Shown in pieces: positions 55,441 through 64,000 of a stretch of 64,000 bases of DNA. A program made the translations under genes and the position numbers. This DNA comes from Epiperipatus broadwayi (lineage: Eukaryota; Onychophora; Udeonychophora; Euonychophora; Peripatidae), in assembly GCA_028023455.1 (NCBI GenBank), contig JAQFVV010000043.1:974001-1038000 (forward strand), in the 5' to 3' direction. The stretch's first letter is position 1; the number at the start of each line of letters is the position of its first letter. The notes under the pieces were generated by a model. It was not told where the DNA came from. It saw only the letters and a program-made list of their open reading frames with translations, and did not search any database.

Positions 55441-57335
55441 GTTAAAATAATCCATCAAGTCTTGGTGTGCTGGCCAGAGAATTTCAGATCATCCCCAACC
55501 TGTACCGCATTGCGCTTGTACCTTTTCTCAAAAAGTCATTGAATCCATCTCCATTAACTAATTTAAGACCCATATAAGTAATGCCATTACAAATAAAAAT
55601 CATTGAATCACTTGTTAAGAATAAGTTCCAACAATGGTTGCTCAGTAACATTTCCTTCCACCAATTTATCCGCAAAGGATCATCCACCATTGAGGCAGTA
55701 AGGAGATTTGCCTTATTGGTGGAGTATATAAGGACCAAAAAAACATCAGGACCTATTGGGGTGCAGATGGACTTTGTGCCAGCATTTGACTCCATGGTGC
55801 CTTTAAAATTATTATCAATTTTGGAGCACTATGGGATACCCAAAGTTTACATCAGAATTATAGCAAATCTGCTGCTAAATAGATCCAATATATACATCAT
55901 TGGATGGCTCTTTGAACCCAGGGTTTAAACCACATCTATCAATACCCCAGGTGTCACCTCTTAGCAACTTGTGTTTCATAGCCTATGTAAACCCCCTATT
56001 AACAGTTATTGAGAAACATCTTTCTGGGCTGTTTGTCCCGATTCTGGGAGAAAGTTCATCACATATCATATGTTGATGACATTATAGTCTTCTTCCCCAC
56101 ACATAAATACTTGCACAAACAATATAAACTTCTGGATGAATACACCTGGAGATATGGGCTAAAAATAAACTCTGAGAAATCTGCTAGCAGGAAGATCCAT
56201 TGAGCGACATCAATTCCTTAAAGATTCTCGGGAAAACCTCAAAACTTTCTTGGATTCCTTGTGATTCAGTCCAGTTCAGCTGTGAGAAGAGCACTGCAAA
56301 ACAACATTCTAAAAAATGAAAAAGGTTGCAAGTGCTCTCTCAGGGATCTATTTATCACTCCCAGGTAAGGCGCACTAATCAGCATGGTGCTTCTGTGAAT
56401 TAATTATTTCATGCCACTTCTTAAACCAACCAGATCCTTTCAGAATGCAATACTCAGTATGTACTGGAATCTTGTGGAAGAGGAAAACAGTAACCATCAG
56501 TTTAGCCAAGATGCAGAGACTGAAAGACCTGAATGGGCTCGGGTTGCATGATCTTAACACCTTTTTTATTCAGAAATCCCTATCAACACTTAAGACAATG
56601 AATGCAAGATTGACTGTGGACTCATTACAGGATGAGATTGAGCCTACTGACATGTCACTGCCCATATAAAATGAGCCATGGAGCTGCTAGCATATGCCAA
56701 CAAATTCTTCAAAGTTATGGCATTAATTGTTAACAATACTAACACTGGAAAGTTTACAAATACATGTATGCAAACATTACTGAATTAACTACTGAGCTTT
56801 ATTTATCTACCAGATTACTAATCAGGAAATTAAAAGTTTGCTACTTAGAAGCCAAACATATTGATTTTATCATAAAACTTATTTTGAAAGTCTTGCCAAC
56901 GAATCATTTTTTGGTAAATTATAGAAAATTTCTTTAAAATAGAACCACTATGTAGCTTATGTAAAATAGTGGATAAAACCTGGACATATTTTTACTGCTT
57001 GCCCATTTTTGAGTCCTACTAGACAAAATATTATAACCAGAGTACTGCCAGCTAACATGAAAATTCTAAGAATCAAGGATGCTATAACAAGTGGTGTTTT
57101 TGCTACAATTAGAATGGGACTGTTCCTACTTTATGCCATGTAGTTAACTAGAAATTATTTTGTTTTTAAGCAAGGAAGTAAGGAACTGTGGGAGATATGT
57201 AAAAAATTTATCCAAAGTACTATGTTCAGGGATCGCTTGTTAACACTGGAAAAGCTCTTTGGGGACACTTGGGAGCAACTTAGGTCACTAGATGAAGAGC
57301 CTATCCTCAGGCATGCTAATTAAATATTAATTCAA
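55441..57335 (+). pseudogene. L1/Tx1-like LINE reverse transcriptase, degenerate
   Basis: Readable pieces in order are: NLRPIS-like at 55555; IESLVKNKFQQWLLSNI and RKGSSTIEAVRR at 55600-55700; VQMDFVPAFDSM (motif A, second Asp present) at 55760; YVDDIIVF (motif C) at 56070; then WRYGLKINSEKS. From 56445, ILWKRKTVTISLAKMQRL and GLGLHDLNTFF form the post-RT region typical of the L1/Tx1 group. At 56955-57120 come CKIVDKTW and a HIFTACPF-like zinc-knuckle region. Motif B is destroyed and many stops intervene. The 5' end with endonuclease is missing. Confidence 0.8.
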
Positions 57336-57339
57336 GATT

Positions 57340-58595
57340 AAAAAATAAATGGTCCAGTCAAATGGAAAATAACAAAGGATTGCTACCAATAAAAATATGG
57401 ACTGCATAATGATCACTGGCTAAGTCCCTAAATGAAGAGACAGTTGTTCTGATATAAAACTAGTTACATAATAATTACAGACTAAGTTTGAACCATGAGC
57501 TTCTTGCTCTGATCATGAAATTAATTTGTCATAATAATTGTAACTAATGTATCAAATAGATATATTTTTTAATTTGGAAAATTATTTACTGATGAATGTT
57601 GTAAGAAGTGTAACAAATCTAAACAAATGTAAACCAAAAAGATTTATACTGTAATTGTTTGTGTATTTTCCTTTATAAAAAAAAACTGTTCCTTATCAAA
57701 TAATCAAAGAAAGACTTGCATTGTTTTATTTAGATTAGGAATGTTAAACGGCTACTTGCAATATTTTTTTAGGTGTGTAACAACTTGTAACAGAAAATTA
57801 TTAGATTTACTTTGTATGTACATATCGGTACTAATGTATTAGTCCAATAGCAAGATTTCATATATATATTATAACGGGATTTAGCCGTTTTCCATATATA
57901 TATTACGCACATATGTAGTCTTGTACGATTGCGTGTATGTATATATAACGATACACGTATATGCGTAATGGTTTAAAAGAATATCTATTCTTAAATTATT
58001 CCATTTTATTGCCCCAGCATATTTATGAGCATCAATTTATGACCTCAAGCACCAATCCCATATTTCTATAAGAAATATGCTGGGAGAACTGGAATACCAA
58101 TATGGAAATGCCCCTGGACTAGCTCTGCTCAGGGCTGGTGGTAAAATTTACCGGCAGTAGATCTAATTCTCTCTCTTTTTTTAAAAAAAAAACTCGTAAC
58201 ATAAAAACAAAACAAAAAAAACCATTCATTTTATATAATTTATTAGCTATGATATTTACGTATGTATAAAAAATATATATATTATTTACTTAAGTTAAAT
58301 TAATGTCTCTTTTAAATCAAAGATTCATATCAGTTCTCTTTTTTTCTTTGTTTGCTCCTTTCTCTTTTTGCCAAAACTCCCACACACACACACACATATG
58401 CTATTATATGTATTTTGCACCGAAGATTTAATTGGACTAATTTATACACTAATAAATTCCATAGTAAATAGTTTGACATCTCCGGGCAAAGAAAATAAAT
58501 TTTAAGTTCACAATTGTGTCAAATAAACAGTTTTCTCAAATTCGTGGAGTAAGCTTACTAATAGTGTAGTGACATATATAAATGTAATTAGAAAC
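57340..58595. other. Intergenic or intronic, nothing assigned
   Basis: A CA microsatellite is at 58381-58397. A somewhat GC-richer stretch is at 58020-58170. No exon is recognised. Confidence 0.4.
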
Positions 58596-58602
58596 AAAAT
58601 AC

Positions 58603-58708
58603 CTGGTTTCCCCGGGGAATTGATCGAATCCTCTTGGTGAAAATGGAATCTCCGGTCCTTTGTCAGTGAACGAACTTTGTTTTTTTTTCTTTGAAGTTCA
58701 GGTTCCAT
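58603..58708 (-). CDS. Possible coding exon, unknown gene
   Basis: From an ATG at 58708 the minus strand reads 35 codons, beginning MEPELQRKKNKVRSL and containing FHFHQEDSINSPGKP, then a good donor (CCAG/gtattttg) in phase 1. Local base composition is more balanced than the surroundings and includes several CpGs. No acceptor with a pyrimidine tract lies just upstream, so it would be a first exon. It does not resemble the part of HYDIN expected upstream of 51678. It could be an alternative 5' exon, another gene, or chance. Confidence 0.3.
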
Positions 58709-58764
58709 GGCTAAAGTCTGTTTATTTATTTATTTATTTCTCTTCTGGCGATTCAATATTGTTG

Positions 58765-58880
58765 CTTATTGAGGCAAATTCTCCAGGCTTGACGTCCTTT
58801 CTTTAATATCGGCAGCTGCTATACATTCGGGGGAAGGATTCGAACACCTCGCACATTGAAGCTTCTACCCCAGCCTGACC
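58765..58880 (-). repeat. Possible tRNA-like fragment
   Basis: The minus strand has ggctggggtagaagcttc and gaggtgttcgaatccttc, reminiscent of pol III A and B boxes, but I cannot fold a full cloverleaf. Its position just upstream of the putative exon is notable. Confidence 0.25.
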
Positions 58881-58884
58881 TTAT

Positions 58885-60095
58885 TTTATCAATATATAAT
58901 CTGATTTCTGGATTCTTATTTCTGTTTATCAGTTTAACGTCTGCCTTCTTCTTCGTCCAAATTTATACTAATCCTTAATTCTTTTTTTTTTTAATTATCA
59001 AATTTATCTTTCTTTTCATTCATTTTCAATTATATTTCCATTCACATTCCATATGCCTTTGTTGGAATGCACCACAAAAGCTTTTTACATCTATTTCTTT
59101 CCAATTAATATTTAATTAAAATTAGACATTCCAAGATTTTTATAATAATTACTTCCATTGTTCTGCAAAATCACTGTCTTCCATCTTGACCTACGTATAT
59201 ATTTAAAAAGTTTATCAAACAAAATGTTTTTTTTTATTATTATTTATTTTGTGAATTTTCATTTTTAATGGTTCAAAAACGCACTCACACATATACATAG
59301 CGATGTGTATAGCTGGGTTTGGCAAAAGAAAGAAAAAAAATCAGAGCAAGTGTATACCCCCCCCATACCTGTTTTATGAGTTCTTTTTAATTAAAATAAC
59401 TAAATCAATTCAATACGACCACGCACATGACCGTTGATTGTACATCAACTTGTAAATATTAGTTTTGTTAGTAAAGTAATATATATTTTTAATAATACGT
59501 TAGTAATAAGATATATATATATATATTTTTAATAATGCGTTAAGTATACGAATTGTATTAGTCTAATTATCGCAACAGGGTTTGATTATACCTGTCCTGT
59601 TGCAATATATATATATATATATTAGTCCAGCAATATTTATTTTGACAGATGATGACCTATATTTACTGGAATGATATAAATGTCTACTAACATGCATTTA
59701 CATTTTTTGTGAGAAATTATCTTCCGCCATCTAAACGTATAAAGATATTTTATTGTAAAAAATGGCCACCTACAAATTTATTTAGTGAAAATGAAACAAA
59801 CTTTACATTTTTTGCAAGAAATGATCTTCCAACAAATAAACTTTTAACAATCTAAATTTATTACAAGTGGTAACCAAACCAAAAAATGATAATATATATT
59901 TAATCATGCAAGTCTATCCATATACGAAGTGTTTTTTCTTAGCATCACTGTTGTGGACTGAACTTTCTTACAACAAGCCACATTCTGTTATGCCTGGCTA
60001 CTCACTTTGACAATCCTGAATGAAACACCACCATTGCTTAACCATTAAATTATAGCAAAACCAACAATTTGACTAATAATTTTCTCCTCATTGGA
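58885..60095. other. AT-rich DNA, nothing assigned
   Basis: A small hairpin gcaacaggg/ccctgttgc-like is at 59571-59605 between TA runs, and a C run is at 59357. No exon or classified repeat. Confidence 0.4.
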
Positions 60096-60099
60096 ATAT

Positions 60100-61925
60100 T
60101 ATCTAATATTCTCTTGCAATATTGAATTCATTTCTTTTTTAGAAGATTATAAATGTGTTTAATTCGGTCTTTAGATACACATTTGTTTGTGCCGGTGCCT
60201 TTCGTTACCACCATACTAATACGTAACAAATATATACTTATTATAAACCCATTGCAAAAGAGTGTTAAGAAAAGATATAACTTAAATTTAAAATTTATAC
60301 TGTGCTAAACATGCTTTTGGAAACACTGCCAGAATCATAACTCTGTCTTATTTTGCAGTTGAAAAGTTGCATCTTTAAATGAATATACTTTATTATGCAA
60401 ATGAGACATTTAAATATTCTATTTTTTTGACAATGGAACATGATTCTTTTTTATTAATTACATATGGAACTTTGAAATTGCCCATGCTTCCTTGCATTTT
60501 CATTTTTTATCATTTCTTTCGGCGCAAACTGCCTCCATGTTAGTTGGATTAAAAGCGAGACTCATTCTGTGCTTACCGTTCAATTGAATTATATTCGTTA
60601 TTTACATGTTCTGGCTAATTCTTGTTGATCTATTTACCAGTAATTTGCCACAGTACTCAGTTTTGCACAAGGGGGTACTGCATACAATTTTATACAACAC
60701 TTAGAGGCATGTTCTGGTGGTATTTTTTGTATTTTTCAACAATTTGTTCAATGATGGATGAACATCTAAACCATGGATAAACCTTCCATGCATTCCTAGG
60801 ATAGCAAAAAAATTAAGAAATATATGTGCTAGCACATTAGTTTTAGATCCCCTTCATCAATGTACAAATTGTTGAATAATACCAAAAATAAAATACCATC
60901 ACAACATGCCCCCCATATGTTTTATAAAATTATCTACAATGTCCGCTTGCACAAAGCTGTCTATTACAGCAAATTGTGGGTGAATAAATCAGCAAGGATT
61001 TCCCAGCACACATATTTATGCAACAGGGCAAAATAAAATAATGAATATAAATCAGTTTTCTTTGAACATGAGTACACAATGGGTGAAGACAGTTTGCATC
61101 AAAAGAGATGATAAAAAATGAAAATATGAGAAGGCATAGTTAATTGTAAAAGATTCGTATGCAATTAATAAAAAAGAATCATGTATTACATTGTTAAAAG
61201 ATACATATGTGATTTTTTCACATGCATTAGTGAAGCTGTAATTATACTATAATGTTTAATATGCCTGCTTAGCACTTTCGAGATTTAGTATTCTAATCTC
61301 ATACTCATAGCTTTACGAATGAAGACTGTTGTAATTTATTGTACACATATGCAAATGATCTTGAATTTTTAATTAGTTAGTCCATTGTTTGGAGAGAGCA
61401 AAGCATGCCTCTCTACTATTAATGGCACTGAGATCATTTGCTGTGTAAAAAGCTTCTTTGACTTTTCTTTTGGCATCATTCTTCTCTGTGCAAATTATTT
61501 GGGCAGAACTGGGTTTGAACACAATGGACAACTAATTAAAAATTCAAGCTCATTTGCATATGTGTAAGCAGGCATATTAAACATTATAATATAATTACAG
61601 ATTCACTAACGCATGCGCAAAAATCGCATATGTATAATTACAATTTTTATTGGTGAAGAGAAAAATAATTTATTGTTAAAAGATGGAATATTTAAATGTT
61701 TCATTTACATAATGAAATACATTCATTTAAGGTGCAACTTTTCAACCACGAAATAAGACCGTTATGATTCTGGCAGTGTTCTGTGAAAGCATGTTTAGCA
61801 CAGTTCAAATTTTAAATTTTACCTTTTCTTAACACTCATTTGCAATGAGTTTATAATAATAAATATATATAATAAATGCCAACAATAGAATATTGCATTC
61901 TTTAAATAGTATAGAATATTATTCC
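60100..61925. mobile_element. Nested foldback complex
   Basis: The outer arms 60233-60425 and 61665-61870 are reverse complements (ataaacccattgcaaaagag, agtgttaagaaaaga, gctaaacatgcttt, cactgccagaatcataac). Inside, 60440-60545 pairs with 61075-61200. Inside that, 60660-60780 pairs with 60855-60960 (gttttgcacaagggg-type and acaatttgtt/aacaaattgt). A separate foldback with ends aatgtttaatatgcctgctta and taagcaggcatattaaacat-type occupies 61253-61590. No gene is recognised. A 60-codon frame at 61385 is not convincing. Confidence 0.75.
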
Positions 61926-62044
61926 TAACAATTTTGGTACAATGAAATCCACTGCAAATTGTTAATGCTGAAGTAAAACTTAAAAAAAGCAGCTAATGAC
62001 AAAATTTAATCTTAAATAAAACTATAAAACTATTTAATATATAG

Positions 62045-62445
62045 GGTATATGAGCACAGACTTTCACATGACCCACCACTCTCCACTCTATCTAATAACA
62101 CTGATACACCTAAACAGATATATGTCGAAAAAATAAATAATCACCAATATCCGTATTTCATGCTAAACCAGCAATCATCAATTGGTCCAGATTATCATCT
62201 CCACACATATATACTATAAGTGTTCATATATATATTAAGATAGACAGTCTTCATACTTTGATGGACAGGCTTCAATCTACTCCACACTCCAACTCTTCAA
62301 CCATCCATCCAATTGAAAATCTGATGATGGAATGCTCAAAGGCCACCCTGAGGCTAAGATTCTTGTCACACCCATGTTGACCTAAGGTCAATCTGAACCC
62401 TACATGTACAGGACATAATCCATTTAATACATATGCAAGGATGAG
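62045..62445. mobile_element. Family A left arm
   Basis: gagcacagactttcacatga, ctctccactctatctaataa, then a decayed minus-strand hammerhead (62137-62196: TTGATGA for CTGATGA, GAAA intact, stem I intact), gtgttcatatatatattaag, ggcttcaatctactccacac and gttgacctaaggtcaatctg. No right arm. Confidence 0.7.
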
Positions 62446-62449
62446 CAGA

Positions 62450-63715
62450 CATCTCTACAATGTAATAACTGAAACACAGGCTTATTATATACCTGTGTCT
62501 ATATTTAGTAAAATATCTGCAGAAAATGATTTTCTAGTTGAGGTGCGACATTTAAAAAATCAATATAAAATATTTACTAAAATTATAATGGGAGTTAACT
62601 CCTTAGTGGTTCAGTTTAACATCGCCAAAAACATTAGACATAGATAATAAGAAACAAGTTTAAGAAATCAATTTTTTTTATAAAACTACTACATATAGCA
62701 CAATAAAAATGAAGCATATGAGCATGTTTAGATATTTTTTATTTAATAACGTTAACATTAATTTATACAATTAAAATTGATAATATTAGCACAAATATAT
62801 ATGGAAAATTGAGATTCTTCATAATAAAATAATTTAATAAGGATAACAGTTAATATAATAATGATTATTTACAATTAAAGCCATAAGGTGTACAAAAATA
62901 ATATAGATCAGTATGGCCTCTTTAATATCTATATCCCTTTTCTTCACCTTCATTGGGGATTCTACTGGCTTACAACTGCAAAATTGAAGCCCATTATAAC
63001 TATGGATACATGTTGACAGCAAGACTCACTTAAAGTACGTTAAAAACAGGTATTTATAGTACATACAGTCCTTAGAGAAAACTTCTACTCTTCTATTATT
63101 TGCCAATTCGTTAATTGTCCGCTTAATCCATTTTCTATTTATATGCTTACTTGTCCTTTCTAACTCTTCTGGTTTCAACATACACACACACACACACTCA
63201 GAAAAACATAAAGAAAAGTAACCCATTTTTAAAAATTGCAATCGTGATTTTTCAGTGTAGGAAGTTAAGTACATATATGTGTGTGCGTGCATGTGAATTA
63301 AAGCCATATTTAATGTTTTTAATGCATTTTATGCTTTGATAGTATTAAAAAGTAATTGCATAGATTAAAAGTTTATAGCATAATTACGTAGTTGGATTTT
63401 TAAGATCAATTATCTATTTATAAAAGATTGATAATCTAAGTTGTGTAAAATATGTCCAGAATAAACTAAGAATATCTTCCGAGACCTTTTTGCAAAAATA
63501 AGAGTTTAACTTAAATTTAAATATGATATATTTTTTAGTAGAAACAGCACTTTGAAAGGATTAAACAAAAATTTTAGTGAATATTGCAATAAACAAAGAC
63601 AATGAAATTTTATTAAAGTATTATCAATAAAAAGTGGTCTCATATATCTTTATATCAGTTGAAATATAGGCATAAGTATCCTCAGTAAAATATTTGATTA
63701 GTTAACGAATATTTA
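62450..63715. other. AT-rich DNA, nothing assigned
   Basis: CA/TG short runs are at 63182-63196 and 63278-63290. Small open frames here (62441, 62834, 63026) show no domain. Confidence 0.4.
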
Positions 63716-63721
63716 GATCAG

Positions 63722-64000
63722 GGATACTCAATGTGAGCAAAATCGTCCCTTTAGGGGATGAAAATTAAATTTGGACGGGGGGGGGTGTCTCAGAATTACA
63801 ACCAGGGATTCTTCAAAACTGGGGCCTAGGCCGCCGCTCCAAGTTTTTTAAATGTGGCATAGTTAGCATTGTTTATTTATTCTCTTATTTAGTTGAGGAA
63901 TTGTAATTTATTTATTCCCCTATTTAGCTGAGCAATTGTTTCAGTTAACTGTTTTTGACTTTTACGTGATAGTATTGATTTATTGTTCTTTTATTGAATG
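63722..64000. repeat. Possible hAT-like ends at the window edge
   Basis: cagggatactcaatgtgagc (63722) and cagggattcttcaaaactgg (63803) both look like hAT-type termini, with a G run between. The element, if real, continues beyond the window. Confidence 0.3.

Noticed and set aside
1-64000. CRISPR arrays, bacterial operons, riboswitches or rRNA genes
   Set aside because: Repeats here are inverted or tandem eukaryotic types without regular spacers, and no rRNA or bacterial gene signatures are present.

Overview
The window looks like a piece of a large, AT-rich, intron-rich and repeat-rich animal genome. The unit genes are spliced, tRNA-derived SINEs and several LINE clades are abundant, and no bacterial-style gene order is present. 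The repeat content and very long introns best fit a cephalopod mollusc, probably an octopus. That assignment is inference from repeat style and was not tested by alignment.

The only clear host gene is HYDIN (hydrocephalus-inducing protein, an axonemal central-pair apparatus protein with repeated ASH/MSP-like domains). Five exons lie on the minus strand, in transcription order 51678-51533, 36492-36210, 20068-19871, 14302-14135 and 2127-1888. All have GT/AG borders, phases that join without a break, and a continuous match to the middle of HYDIN. Only 1,035 coding bases sit in about 50 kb, so almost everything else is intronic. A possible further minus-strand exon is at 58603-58708.

The introns are packed with mobile DNA. 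At 40.9-48.1 kb two CR1/Jockey-like LINEs lie head to tail, separated and flanked by ATT/TTA microsatellites. The second is nearly full length, with a PHD-finger ORF1 and an endonuclease/reverse-transcriptase ORF2. Older elements include a minus-strand RTE-like LINE (6.8-11.3 kb), an L1/Tx1-like LINE (55.4-57.3 kb), two Penelope-like (GIY-YIG) remnants (7.4-7.8 and 33.7-34.7 kb), LINE tails (20.3 and 38-39.2 kb), five tRNA-derived SINEs with target-site duplications, and hAT-like non-autonomous elements.

The most interesting layer is a large set of short foldback (inverted-repeat) elements. Three of these families (called A, B and C here) carry sequences that fold by eye as type I hammerhead self-cleaving ribozymes. 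They show the CTGANGA and GAAA core boxes, a stem II hairpin, a very short stem III ending in GTC or TA, and a two-part stem I with an internal loop. Seven sites keep the whole invariant core (11775, 22397, 22876, 33251, 37687, 51917, 54733); about ten more are decayed by one or a few changes. One element (22.3-23.0 kb) has an intact ribozyme in each arm, pointing outward. A compensatory stem I change between two family C copies, and CpG-type decay at the stem II/core junction in family A, support a functional ancestor. Penelope-like elements are known to carry hammerheads, so PLE-driven mobilisation is plausible but not shown.
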